A stretch of 64,000 nucleotides of DNA from Streptococcus sp. LPB0220 (GTDB lineage: Bacteria; Bacillota; Bacilli; Lactobacillales; Streptococcaceae), in assembly GCF_008727815.1 (NCBI RefSeq), contig NZ_CP044230.1, positions 1,162,001 through 1,226,000 on the forward strand, given 5' to 3'. Position 1 is the first letter of the stretch. Every line of letters starts with the position of its first letter. Both the position numbers and the translations under genes were made by a program. A model generated the notes under the pieces. It did not search any database. It saw only the letters and a list, made by a program, of their open reading frames with translations, and was not told the origin of the DNA. This document shows positions 1 through 8,314 of this stretch, piece after piece.

Positions 1-460
1 CAACTTTGGCGTTCAAGTCTTCAATTCCAAGCTTTGAAAGGACTGTCTTAACCTGACTCTCGATTTCCCAAGCATTGAGCGAATCCATCTCCGCCATGAC
101 CTTTTCAAGACGTGCTTGGTTCTCTTCTCGGTAATCCGCCATCAAGAACTCGTAATCGCGAATCAGCTGCATTTCGCGTAAATCACTAGATAACACTGTA
201 TCCAGAACCGTCTTTTGATCATCAAAGTCTGGTTCCTGAGTCAAATAACCAATCGTATAATCACTCTTTGCAGAAAAAGGACTCACATCTCCATCAAAGC
301 CAGAGCGACCTGACAACACATCTAACAGAGTGGTCTTTCCAGTCCCATTGACCCCGATCAATCCGATTCGATCCAAGTCGTGAATGATAAAGGAAATCTC
401 ACGAAAGACGGTCTTATCTCCGACAGATTTGGTTAATTTATCGACAATAAAATCGCTCAT
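1..460 (-). CDS. ABC-F family ATP-binding protein, N-terminal part (runs off left edge)
   Basis: Only the first 153 residues are in the window; the gene continues past base 1. The protein starts [21 protein letters not shown] and has a Walker A motif GVNGTGKT at residues 36-43, followed by a LTQEP Q-loop. This resembles the soluble ABC-F ATPases, which act on the ribosome (translation factors or antibiotic protection) rather than in transport. No membrane segment is seen in the visible part. The start codon overlaps the stop of the upstream cca gene by 4 bases (ATGA), so the two are probably translationally coupled. The subgroup cannot be decided without the second ATPase domain and linker. 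Confidence 0.85.
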   Translation of the reverse strand, partial: MSDFIVDKLTKSVGDKTVFREISFIIHDLDRIGLIGVNGTGKTTLLDVLSGRSGFDGDVSPFSAKSDYTIGYLTQEPDFDDQKTVLDTVLSSDLREMQLIRDYEFLMADYREENQARLEKVMAEMDSLNAWEIESQVKTVLSKLGIEDLNAKV

Positions 461-1668
461 TTTTCCTCCTCTTTTGCTTGCTGGATATAGGCGATGATGG
501 CCTCTTTTTCATTGGCCAGTTCCCCATCGACAATGGCATATTCGATCTTTGTCAAAATGTCTCCTAAGGCTGGACCTGGTTGAAAGCCGTAGTCTTTGAT
601 CAGCATACCGCCATTAACCACTACTTCATGCTTATCATGAATGGTCAAGCTATCATAGACGCGCTCGATGGCCATATAATCCACACTCAAGGCATACGCT
701 TCACGGAGCTCTTCAGCTAGTAGCAACAAAGGCTTCTCATACTTGTAGCAGGCACGCTTGTCTAGACTTCCTTTTCCTCGGAGCTTTAGAATCTCCACGA
801 TCTGCTCCACCGTCTTGGCAAACTCTCTAGACGTCTTCCATTTCTTAAAGAATTTTGGAATATCTTGAATCTCTAGTGCTAAGACTAAAGCAGCCCAGGC
901 TTGCTCAGAAGTTGAAAAGGTATATTCCAACTCTATGTCAAACAAACGCTCAAGTGCTTCTTTGCGATCCTTCATTTCTGGTAGATAGTGATAGGCTTTG
1001 CTTGAAAGCATGGCCTCCAAGCCTTGTCTCCAATATGGAGAAAGTAAGAGCTTATCGAACTCGATGAAAGTGCGCTCAACAGAGATTTTCTCTAGCAAAG
1101 GAGCACACTCCTTCATAGCATCAAAGGTTGCGTCTTCTAATTCAAAGCCAAGACTGGCTTGAAAACGAAAGCCTCGCATGATGCGGAGCGCATCTTCATG
1201 AAAGCGTTCACAAGGAAGCCCAACGGCCCGAAGGACCTTGTTTTCTAAATCTTCTAACCCCTGAAAGAGGTCAACAATCTCTCCTTTTTCATTTAAGGCA
1301 AAGGCATTGACGGTGAAATCGCGGCGCTTGAGGTCTTCTTCTAGTGAGCGGACAAAAGACACGGAGCTTGGACGGCGATAATCGACATAGACATCCTCTG
1401 TCCGGAAGGTCGTAATTTCATATTCTTGACCATTTTCAAGAACCAAGACGGTCCCGTGTTCGATACCGATATCTACTGTTCGATCAAAAATCGCCTTGGT
1501 TTCCTCTGGATAAGAGGAGGAAGCGATATCGACATCGTGAATCGGACGATCCAAGAGAGCATCTCGGACAGATCCTCCCACAAAATAAGCCTCAAAACCA
1601 GCTGCTTTAATCTTCTCTAATATTGGTAAAGCCTCCTGAAACTCAGAAGGCATCTTTTTTAATCTCAT
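457..1668 (-). CDS. cca: CCA tRNA nucleotidyltransferase
   Basis: The 403-aa product adds or repairs the 3'-terminal CCA of tRNAs without a nucleic-acid template. The class II nucleotidyltransferase signature [10 protein letters not shown] is at residues 31-40, followed by the metal-binding DVD at 45-47; RRDFTVNA (near 115) and [12 protein letters not shown] (near 158) are the conserved nucleotide-recognition blocks. Length is normal for Firmicute enzymes. It overlaps dapB upstream by 4 bases and the ABC-F gene downstream by 4 bases, forming a compact minus-strand operon. Confidence 0.97.
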   Translation of the reverse strand: MRLKKMPSEFQEALPILEKIKAAGFEAYFVGGSVRDALLDRPIHDVDIASSSYPEETKAIFDRTVDIGIEHGTVLVLENGQEYEITTFRTEDVYVDYRRPSSVSFVRSLEEDLKRRDFTVNAFALNEKGEIVDLFQGLEDLENKVLRAVGLPCERFHEDALRIMRGFRFQASLGFELEDATFDAMKECAPLLEKISVERTFIEFDKLLLSPYWRQGLEAMLSSKAYHYLPEMKDRKEALERLFDIELEYTFSTSEQAWAALVLALEIQDIPKFFKKWKTSREFAKTVEQIVEILKLRGKGSLDKRACYKYEKPLLLLAEELREAYALSVDYMAIERVYDSLTIHDKHEVVVNGGMLIKDYGFQPGPALGDILTKIEYAIVDGELANEKEAIIAYIQQAKEEEK

Positions 1669-2432
1669 AGTAAGTGTTCCAAACCATAGACAAGCTCATG
1701 ACGCTTGACAACTTCTTTAATCCCTAGATTTACTCCTGTCATGAAGGAAACACGATCATAGGAATCATGACGGAGAGTCAAGCCTTCACCTTGGCTACCA
1801 AAAATCACCTCTTGGTGAGCCACTAGGCCAGGCAATCGAACCGAATGGATGCGCATCCCTTCAAAATCTGCCCCTCTTGCTCCAGGCATCAACTCTTCTT
1901 CATCTGCTGCACCTTGCTGGATTTTCTCGCGCTTCTCAGAGATCAGCTCAGCTGTCTTAATCGCTGTTCCACTCGGTGCATCTTTCTTCTTATCATGGTG
2001 CAATTCGATGATTTCCACATTTGGGAAATACTTGGCAGCTTGCGCTGCAAATTGCATCAAGAGCACAGCTCCAATAGCAAAGTTCGGAGCAATCAAGCCA
2101 CCTAAATCCTTTTCACGCGAAAGCTCTGTCAAATCCTGAATCTGCTCAGGCGTAAAGCCAGTTGTCCCTACAACAGGAGCAAAGCCATTTTCAATTGCAA
2201 AGCGAGTATTCTCGTAAGCAACCTTTGGCATGGTAAAGTCCACCCAAACATCTGCTTCAAGACCCACGACATCTTCTTTGCGGTTAAAGACAGGGACTCC
2301 TGCGACGTCAGTCTCATCTGTGAATGGATCGATCAAGCCAGCTAATTCTAGCTCAGGATCTTCAGAAACCATCTGGTAGGCTGCTTGTCCCATTCTTCCC
2401 TTGAAACCTGCGATAATGACTTTAATTGACAT
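1665..2432 (-). CDS. dapB: 4-hydroxy-tetrahydrodipicolinate reductase
   Basis: DapB reduces the dipicolinate precursor with NAD(P)H in the lysine/diaminopimelate pathway. The nucleotide-binding loop GFKGRMGQ lies at residues 9-16 and the catalytic/substrate block [15 protein letters not shown] is intact. The start at 2432 (MSIKVII) was chosen because AAGGAGAATTCT precedes that ATG; an 11-residue upstream extension has no ribosome binding site and would overlap the end of the DegV gene. The product is 255 aa, usual for the family. Confidence 0.96.
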   Translation of the reverse strand: MSIKVIIAGFKGRMGQAAYQMVSEDPELELAGLIDPFTDETDVAGVPVFNRKEDVVGLEADVWVDFTMPKVAYENTRFAIENGFAPVVGTTGFTPEQIQDLTELSREKDLGGLIAPNFAIGAVLLMQFAAQAAKYFPNVEIIELHHDKKKDAPSGTAIKTAELISEKREKIQQGAADEEELMPGARGADFEGMRIHSVRLPGLVAHQEVIFGSQGEGLTLRHDSYDRVSFMTGVNLGIKEVVKRHELVYGLEHLL

Positions 2433-2442
2433 AGAATTCTCC

Positions 2443-3291
2443 TTAAACGATAGGGATATACCCAACTGCTAAGCTATGGTCACCTAAGTGCGTCCCAATC
2501 ACGCCTCCAAAGGTGGCAAAAGGAATTTCTCCCTCTACCCCTTCAGCCACCAACATCTGACGAAGCGCTTCGGCTTTTTCAGGTACATTAGCATGGATGA
2601 TAAAGACTTGGTAATGCCCTCCGGTGAGTCCTTCATCAACGATTTCCACCAAACGTTTCATGGCTTTCTTTTCCGTACGGACTTTTTCAAAAACTTCGAT
2701 GACACCTTGGTCATTAAAGTGAAGGATCGGCTTGATACTCAAGAGATTGCCAATGATGGCAGCGCCATTTGACAGGCGTCCCCCCTTGACCAAGTGATTC
2801 AAATCATCGACCATAATATAGGCAGTGGTCCCATCAATCTGGTGTTGGACATTGGCCACAATCTCATCAAACAAACGACCTTCACCAGCCCATTTCAAGC
2901 AATCTTCTACCATCATTCCTAATGGAGCGCTAGTGATTTTTGAGTCAGGAAATTCGACGGTCAAGCCTTCAAATTCGTCCTTCAAATATTGGATATTTTG
3001 GTAGAATCCAGAGATACCTGATGACAAGAAGAGACCAAGAGCATGCGTATAACCTTTAGCTGTCAAACCAGATAAGAGTTCTTCTAACGCTGCCACACTC
3101 GGTTGGCTAGTCTTTGGTAATTCCTTAGACGCAGCCATCTTTTGATAGAACTCGTCATGTGTCAGATTCTTCCCTTCCACATAGGATTCTCCATCGATAT
3201 AGATCGGAATGTCTAAAATAAATAAGTCGTCGTGATGGAGAAGGTGCTGCGGTAAATAGGCAGACGAATCCGTAATCACTGCTAATTTCAT
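2443..3291 (-). CDS. DegV family fatty-acid-binding protein
   Basis: A 282-aa protein beginning [14 protein letters not shown], the typical DegV opening (TDSS). DegV/FakB proteins bind a fatty acid and, where a FakA kinase exists, present it for phosphorylation; the partner kinase is not in this window. [13 protein letters not shown] and the central FLSSGISG block, which in FakB proteins contact the lipid head group, are visible. It lies 3 bases after the DUF1149 gene and 10 bases before dapB, so it belongs to the same transcription unit. Confidence 0.92.
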   Translation of the reverse strand: MKLAVITDSSAYLPQHLLHHDDLFILDIPIYIDGESYVEGKNLTHDEFYQKMAASKELPKTSQPSVAALEELLSGLTAKGYTHALGLFLSSGISGFYQNIQYLKDEFEGLTVEFPDSKITSAPLGMMVEDCLKWAGEGRLFDEIVANVQHQIDGTTAYIMVDDLNHLVKGGRLSNGAAIIGNLLSIKPILHFNDQGVIEVFEKVRTEKKAMKRLVEIVDEGLTGGHYQVFIIHANVPEKAEALRQMLVAEGVEGEIPFATFGGVIGTHLGDHSLAVGYIPIV

Positions 3292-3294
3292 TGA

Positions 3295-3669
3295 TTAAAA
3301 CTCCAAATTAATACCCGGTAAATCAAGGGCAATTTCTGTAACTTCATAAGTCAAACGGTTGAGCATATCTAAGCAAGGACGAGCCAATTCTTCCACTTCG
3401 TCTTTGCTGAATTCGCTTGGTTCATTGACATAACGACCAAACAAGTGGTTAATTTGAGTGATGGTTCCACTGATCACAAAGCCGTCAAATACAATCATGT
3501 AGCTCAAAATCACAATCAAAGACGTTGTATTTTGTTGTTGATCACGATTGATTAATTGAAAGTTTACATCTACTTTTGTTTCGGGAATGCCATTTTCTTT
3601 TTCCCACTCAAAATTACGAGCGTCATAGTGGTATTGGCTGACAAATTCTTTTTCACGTTGAATATCCAT
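3295..3669 (-). CDS. DUF1149 family protein
   Basis: A 124-aa acidic soluble protein starting MDIQREKEFVSQYHYDARNF, matching the streptococcal/lactococcal DUF1149 family as I remember it. The family has no established function; no catalytic motif, signal peptide or membrane helix is evident. It is the first gene of the minus-strand operon that continues through DegV, dapB, cca and ABC-F. TAGGAG precedes the start and an extended -10 promoter lies 32 bases upstream. Confidence 0.85.
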   Translation of the reverse strand: MDIQREKEFVSQYHYDARNFEWEKENGIPETKVDVNFQLINRDQQQNTTSLIVILSYMIVFDGFVISGTITQINHLFGRYVNEPSEFSKDEVEELARPCLDMLNRLTYEVTEIALDLPGINLEF

Positions 3670-3700
3670 TTTTATTCTCCTAAAAATATGCGATAGGCTT

Positions 3701-3709
3701 ATTATATCA
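3701..3709 (-). promoter_or_regulatory. Extended -10 promoter of the DUF1149-DegV-dapB-cca operon
   Basis: On the minus strand TGATATAAT (TGn plus a consensus TATAAT at 3701-3706) lies just upstream of the DUF1149 gene. No good -35 is present at 16-18 bp, consistent with an extended -10 promoter. The remaining sequence 3723-3893 shows no further element that I can support. Confidence 0.6.
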
Positions 3710-3893
3710 TAATTCAGCTCAAGATACCAACGCCGAATGAAGTGAATTTTTCGCTAGTACAAGAAGAAAAAGCCGGGGAAGCCCGACCATTCTTTAGACA
3801 GAGGATAACGAATTCTGATCAATTATTAGCTTGTTTGGCTTATTATCCTTTTGTCATGCTCGAAAAAACAAGATAAAGGCTTTTGAATGACGA

Positions 3894-4331
3894 TTAGTCA
3901 TATAAAAACCACCCACCATCTCTTAAAATTCTTATAGGTTGCATTTCATAAATTCCAAATTCCTTTGGTGTGCTGTTAGCATTATCTAAAGAAAAACCAA
4001 CCATGAATTTCGTTTGTTTATTCTGATTCACCTTTCCTCTCAGTGTTAACATATAGCCACCACCATGAGGTGTCCCATTGCCTACCTGACCAACTTCCAT
4101 ACTATCCCAATCAAACTGGACACTATCAACTTTCGGGCTCATCGATTTTACAAAATCGGCCATATCTTTTTCGTGTTCCTTTAAATAAGCTAGTTGCTTC
4201 TTTCTAGCGCTAAGTTGCTTACTTGGGTGCGTGTCATTTGAAAAGATATTTTGTTTTTGACTAGCGATAATCACACCTCCTGCTAATACAGAAGTGATTG
4301 CTAAAAGAATGACCAATTTCCCTTTTTTCAT
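3894..4331 (-). CDS. Small exported/membrane-anchored protein of unknown function
   Basis: A 145-aa protein. It starts MKKGKLVILLAITSVLAGGVI, an N-terminal hydrophobic signal or anchor segment (about residues 5-23) without a lipobox cysteine, so it is probably membrane-anchored or secreted. The remaining 115 residues are soluble with a Lys-rich stretch and a Gly-rich GNGTPHGGGYML block; I do not recognise the family. The start at 4331 is set by CAAGGAGG in front; a 24-residue N-terminal extension is possible but lacks a ribosome binding site. Its own promoter lies at 4366-4394. It is more AT-rich than the flanking operons, a monocistronic insertion between two conserved blocks. Confidence 0.75.
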   Translation of the reverse strand: MKKGKLVILLAITSVLAGGVIIASQKQNIFSNDTHPSKQLSARKKQLAYLKEHEKDMADFVKSMSPKVDSVQFDWDSMEVGQVGNGTPHGGGYMLTLRGKVNQNKQTKFMVGFSLDNANSTPKEFGIYEMQPIRILRDGGWFLYD

Positions 4332-4365
4332 GATCCGTCCTCCTTGAAAAGGAAAAGTTATAATA

Positions 4366-4394
4366 ATTGTATCGAAATCTATAGAGATAAGCAA
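4366..4394 (-). promoter_or_regulatory. Promoter of the small exported protein gene
   Basis: On the minus strand TTGCTT (4389-4394), a 17-bp spacer and TACAAT (4366-4371) form a good sigma-A promoter directly ahead of the 4331 start. Confidence 0.7.
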
Positions 4395-4424
4395 CTTCAT
4401 CACTAGTTGGTGTTTTTGCGCAGT

Positions 4425-4452
4425 AAAAAAGGTTGGGCATTCCCAACCTTTT
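4425..4452 (-). terminator. Terminator of the fru operon
   Basis: On the minus strand GGTTGGGAATGCCCAACC forms a perfect GC-rich stem followed by TTTTTT. It starts about 9 bases after the fruA stop codon. Confidence 0.9.
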
Positions 4453-4460
4453 CGTCATGA

Positions 4461-6437
4461 TTAGTTTTTAGGTTTGCGAAGCAATCCGAACAAGATACCA
4501 CTTACGACTGCACCGATCAATACGAACAAGATGTAAAGAAGCGGATTTGAAGTAAGGGCAATAACGAAGATTCCTCCGTGAGGAGCCATAAGTTTCAATC
4601 CTGCGAGACCAACAAGGGCACCTGTCAAAGATGAACCTACGATGAAGCTTGGAATCGCACGCGCTGGGTCAGCTGCACCAAATGGAATGGCACCTTCTGT
4701 GATGAAGGAAAGTCCCATAACAATGTTAGTCAAACCAGAATCGCGTTCTTCTTTAGTAAATTTATCTTTGAACAAGACTGTAGCTACGAATACTGCCAAT
4801 GGAGGAACCATACCAGCTGCCATAACGGCCGCCATAACAGTAGAACCACCACCAGAAAGAGCTGAAGCTGTCAAAGTACCTGTACCAAATACATAAGCTG
4901 CTTTGTTAACTGGTCCACCCATATCGACAGCCATCATACCACCGACAAGAAGACCAAGAAGAACTGCTGAACTTCCTCCAAGATTTGTAAGGAAAGTATT
5001 CATTCCAGTATTAATTGCTGACATTGGAATGTTCAATACAAACATAATTGCTGCGGTAAGTCCAACACCAAGCAATGGCAAGAGAAGAATTGAACGGATA
5101 CCGTCTAGTGAACGTGGAAGGCCTGCAAGAACCTTACGAAGAACAAGAATCACTCCACCTGCAAGGAAACCACCAACCAAGGCTCCAAGGAAACCGGAAC
5201 TTTGCGCGGCAGGAATAGTTGCTTTAGTAGCTCCGTATGCAACATTTCCAAGGGCTGCACCACTATCAGCAATAGCACCAGCTACAAAACCAGCAACCAA
5301 ACCTGGTTTTTCTGCAATAGAGAATCCAATAAATCCAGCTAGAATTGGCAACATGAAACCAAAGGCAGCTTTACCGGCAGTCATGAAGTAAGCAGCAGGC
5401 TGGTTATAAGAACCAAGTTGTTTCAAAGACTCAAGGTCAGTTGGCACACCCATGATTTGATCAATCAAGAAGGCAAGGGCAATCAAGATCCCACCACCGA
5501 TAACGAATGGAAGCATTTGAGAAACCCCACTCATCAAGTGTTTGTAGAAGGCTCCACCTAAGCTCAATTTTTCTTGGCTAGCGCTTGCTTCTGCCGCATT
5601 TTCAGCGTGGAAGACATCTGCTTTGCCATCCAAGATGGTTTGAATCAATTCTTCTGTCTGACGAATACCGGCTGCGACTGGTTTAGAGATCAATTTTTTG
5701 CCATCGAATCGAGCTGTTTCAACTGCTTTATCTGCTGCAATAATGACTCCTTCAGCTTTTGCGATTTCTTCAGCTGTCAATCGGTTTCCGACACCTGATG
5801 CCCCATTTGTTTCAACACGAACCGTAACACCCATTTCTTCACCTTTTTTGATGAGGGCTTCTTCTGCCATGTAAGTGTGGGCGATACCAGTTGTACATGC
5901 TGTAACGGCAACGATGAGAGGCTTGTCAGATGAAGTTGCTTCTTTGACTGCTTCTGCTTTTTTCGCTTCTTCAGCGGCAGCTTCTTGCTCTTCTGCATCA
6001 AAGGCTGCGATCACTTGATCAGGAGTGCTTGCTTGGCGAAGTTTGTCTGCAAATCCTGGTTTCATCAAGTACTTAGACAATTCAGCAAGGGCTGCCAAGT
6101 GAGTGTCATTTGCCCCTTCTGGAGCTGCGATCATGAAAAACAAGTCTGTTGGTTGGCCATCAAGCGAAGCATAGTCCACACCCTTGTTTGATTTTGCAAA
6201 CAAGACCGTTGCTTCTTTGACTGCTTCATTTTTGCTGTGGGGCATAGCAATTCCGTCACCCAAACCAGTTGAAGTTTGTGCTTCACGGTTCATGATTCCA
6301 GCCTTGAAGGTGTCAAAATCTGTCACCACACCATTATCAACGAGCGATTGAATCATCTCATTGATCACGCCCTCTTTATCTGTTGCTTGAAGGTCAAACA
6401 ACATCACGTTTTTATTTAAAACGTCTTGAATTTTCAT
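4461..6437 (-). CDS. fruA: PTS fructose transporter subunit IIABC
   Basis: The 658-aa membrane protein imports fructose and phosphorylates it to fructose 1-phosphate. Domains in order: IIA (about 1-150) with the phospho-histidine motif GIAMPHSKNE; an Ala/Glu-rich linker; IIB (about 172-270) with the phospho-cysteine loop TACTTGIAHTYMA; and IIC (about 295-655) with many hydrophobic helices and Gly-rich segments. Last gene of fruR-fruK-fruA, overlapping fruK by 4 bases. Regulation is expected through FruR and CcpA at the fruR promoter. Length and domain order are normal. Confidence 0.97.
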   Translation of the reverse strand: MKIQDVLNKNVMLFDLQATDKEGVINEMIQSLVDNGVVTDFDTFKAGIMNREAQTSTGLGDGIAMPHSKNEAVKEATVLFAKSNKGVDYASLDGQPTDLFFMIAAPEGANDTHLAALAELSKYLMKPGFADKLRQASTPDQVIAAFDAEEQEAAAEEAKKAEAVKEATSSDKPLIVAVTACTTGIAHTYMAEEALIKKGEEMGVTVRVETNGASGVGNRLTAEEIAKAEGVIIAADKAVETARFDGKKLISKPVAAGIRQTEELIQTILDGKADVFHAENAAEASASQEKLSLGGAFYKHLMSGVSQMLPFVIGGGILIALAFLIDQIMGVPTDLESLKQLGSYNQPAAYFMTAGKAAFGFMLPILAGFIGFSIAEKPGLVAGFVAGAIADSGAALGNVAYGATKATIPAAQSSGFLGALVGGFLAGGVILVLRKVLAGLPRSLDGIRSILLLPLLGVGLTAAIMFVLNIPMSAINTGMNTFLTNLGGSSAVLLGLLVGGMMAVDMGGPVNKAAYVFGTGTLTASALSGGGSTVMAAVMAAGMVPPLAVFVATVLFKDKFTKEERDSGLTNIVMGLSFITEGAIPFGAADPARAIPSFIVGSSLTGALVGLAGLKLMAPHGGIFVIALTSNPLLYILFVLIGAVVSGILFGLLRKPKN

Positions 6438-7345
6438 AGTTTTTCTACCTCTACTTTTTCATAAGTTTCTTTTATATAATCAGCTGTTGCCAAATCATCT
6501 GAGAAAGTGGTCGCTGTTCCACAAGCCACTCCCCATTTGAAGGCTTCAATAACATCTCCCGTCGTTGCGAGCTTCCCAGTGAAGCCTGCTACCATGGAAT
6601 CTCCAGCTCCAACAGAATTCTTCACTTCCCCTTTGATTGGTTTTGCGAAGTAAGTGCCGCTTGGACTGACCAGAAGAGCACCATCACCCGCCATGGAAAT
6701 AATGACGTTTTGTGCACCCTTGGCCAAAATTTCTTTGGCATAGCGTTCAATTTCTGGCAATTCCGTCAAGGTAACGCCAAAGATATCTCCCAATTCATGG
6801 TTGTTTGGTTTGACCAATTGGGGATTGAACTCCAAGGAATCAATCAAGGTTTGCCCTTCAAAGTCGCAAACGACTTGCGCTCCTGTCGCACGAGTTGCTG
6901 CGATCAATTGTTTGTAAATGGCATTTCCAAGTGAAGATGGGGCAGATCCTGCAAAGACTACCACATCATCTGCTGTTAAGCTTGATAGGATGCTGAGTAA
7001 TTCTTGCAACTGCGCTTCTGTCACTTCTGGACCGTTCCCGTTGATCTCTGTTTCTTGATCAGCTTTGATCTTGACATTGATCCGGGTATCCTGATCCACT
7101 GTCACAAAGTTGGTTGAAATGGCTTCGCTAGTCAGTACGTCTTCGATGAAGCGTCCTGTGAAACCACCGATAAATCCAGTCGCTGTGTTCTCAATATCGA
7201 GCCGCTTCAAGACACGACTGACATTGATTCCCTTACCACCGGCGAATTTATCTTCCGAAGCCATCCGATTGACCGCTCCAGTCTCTACATGATCGAGACG
7301 GACAATATAGTCAATTGCTGGATTCAGTGTTACTGTATAAATCAA
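6434..7345 (-). CDS. fruK: 1-phosphofructokinase
   Basis: The 303-aa PfkB-family kinase converts fructose 1-phosphate, made by FruA, to fructose 1,6-bisphosphate. It opens MIYTVTLNPAIDY, has GGKGINVSRVLKRL near residue 37 and the second PfkB signature VGAGDSMVAGF near 247 with the catalytic Asp. It overlaps fruR and fruA by 4 bases each, so the three genes are translationally coupled. Confidence 0.97.
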   Translation of the reverse strand: MIYTVTLNPAIDYIVRLDHVETGAVNRMASEDKFAGGKGINVSRVLKRLDIENTATGFIGGFTGRFIEDVLTSEAISTNFVTVDQDTRINVKIKADQETEINGNGPEVTEAQLQELLSILSSLTADDVVVFAGSAPSSLGNAIYKQLIAATRATGAQVVCDFEGQTLIDSLEFNPQLVKPNNHELGDIFGVTLTELPEIERYAKEILAKGAQNVIISMAGDGALLVSPSGTYFAKPIKGEVKNSVGAGDSMVAGFTGKLATTGDVIEAFKWGVACGTATTFSDDLATADYIKETYEKVEVEKL

Positions 7346-8085
7346 ACCTCTATAACCTCCGTTTTTTCTTTTAAAACCTTTAATCGTTGCGGTTCACATT
7401 GATTGGTGATAATCATGGCTCGCTTGATAGGAGCCACTTTGACAAAGGATGTCACGCCAATTTTCGAATCATCCGCTAGGATATAGGTTTTTTTTGCATT
7501 TTCGATAATCGCACGCTTGACAGATCCTTCTTCCAGGTCTGGAGTGCTGTAAAATTCATCATCGATTCCATTCATTCCAAGAAAGGCCTTGTCAAAATTC
7601 AACTGACCGATCTGATTGAGGGCGATCCCTCCGATACTAGCATCTGTAGAAGATTTTACCTTCCCACCGATGATGACCGTTGGAACATTTCGCTCGACCA
7701 ACTTGGTCGCATGGTGAATCGAGTTGGTCACCACGGTTATTGTTGGATTGACAATTTCTTGTACCAAAAGTTCATTGGTCGTCCCGGCATCGATAAAGAT
7801 CACATCATGATCTTTGATCAATTCCGCCGCTTTTACAGCGATCTTTGACTTAACTTGAATGTTTTTGATAGATTTTTCTTTATTGCTTTCTTCCTCTTGA
7901 AGAAAATGCAGGCTTTCCGCACCGCCGTGAACCCGGCGAAGTTTACTTTCAGCTTCTAATTCATCCAAGTCACGTCGAACCGTTGATTCAGACGTCCCTA
8001 GCTCTTGTACAAGGGTTTCTAAGGAAACAAATTTTTCCTTCAGTACCTTCTCGAGGATGAATTGTTTTCGTTCAGACTTAAGCAT
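7342..8085 (-). CDS. fruR: DeoR-family transcriptional repressor of the fructose operon
   Basis: A 247-aa regulator with an N-terminal winged helix (LVQELGTSESTVRRDLDELEAE, residues about 22-43) and a C-terminal sugar-phosphate sensor domain (DAGTTNELL, IGGIALNQI). First gene of the fru operon, so it should repress its own operon and respond to a phosphorylated fructose intermediate, as known for FruR proteins. AGGAGGAGAA precedes the start. Confidence 0.93.
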   Translation of the reverse strand: MLKSERKQFILEKVLKEKFVSLETLVQELGTSESTVRRDLDELEAESKLRRVHGGAESLHFLQEEESNKEKSIKNIQVKSKIAVKAAELIKDHDVIFIDAGTTNELLVQEIVNPTITVVTNSIHHATKLVERNVPTVIIGGKVKSSTDASIGGIALNQIGQLNFDKAFLGMNGIDDEFYSTPDLEEGSVKRAIIENAKKTYILADDSKIGVTSFVKVAPIKRAMIITNQCEPQRLKVLKEKTEVIEV

Positions 8086-8097
8086 TTCTCCTCCTTT

Positions 8098-8111
8098 TGC
8101 AATCGATTACA
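8098..8111. promoter_or_regulatory. cre site (CcpA operator) between the -10 box and fruR start
   Basis: TGCAATCGATTACA matches the catabolite-responsive element pattern TGNAANCGNTNNCA at every fixed position, on both strands. It is located downstream of the -10 box, the position where CcpA represses by roadblock or by occluding polymerase. Confidence 0.75.
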
Positions 8112-8117
8112 AGGACT

Positions 8118-8145
8118 ATTATACTCCATCTCCAAAAAATGTCAA
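8118..8145 (-). promoter_or_regulatory. fruRKA promoter
   Basis: On the minus strand a consensus TTGACA (8140-8145), 16-bp spacer and consensus TATAAT (8118-8123). Confidence 0.88.
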
Positions 8146-8152
8146 CACTTTT

Positions 8153-8172
8153 TATCATTTTCTATCATTTTC
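8153..8172 (-). repeat. Tandem 10-bp direct repeat, candidate FruR operator
   Basis: GAAAATGATA occurs twice head to tail on the minus strand (8163-8172 and 8153-8162), ending 7 bp upstream of the -35 box. A helical-turn repeat at this position is a plausible binding site for the DeoR-type regulator encoded next to it; the assignment is inference. Confidence 0.6.
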
Positions 8173-8194
8173 TTTCAAAAATTCTAAAATTGTA

Positions 8195-8242
8195 CAAAAA
8201 AAGAGCAGGAAAGAACTCATTTTGTTAAGCGAGTTCTTTTCC
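8195..8242 (-). terminator. Terminator of the surface protein gene
   Basis: On the minus strand GGAAAAGAACTC, a loop, GAGTTCTTTCC, then a T-run at 8196-8202. It lies about 70 bases downstream of the surface protein stop. Confidence 0.8.
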
Positions 8243-8314
8243 CACCCTCATATATCTTCTTTGAAGAGTTTAAGCAATAAAATTTCTAAGCATCCACTCT
8301 ATCTTCGGTATGTC

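Noticed and set aside
3723-3893. Imperfect hairpin around GGATAA/TTATCC near the exported protein gene
   Set aside because: Only a six-base stem with a large loop and no T-run on the needed side.
4903-5391. 162-codon plus-strand frame within fruA
   Set aside because: Antisense shadow of a long hydrophobic coding region; no ribosome binding site, Pro/Arg-rich unlikely product.
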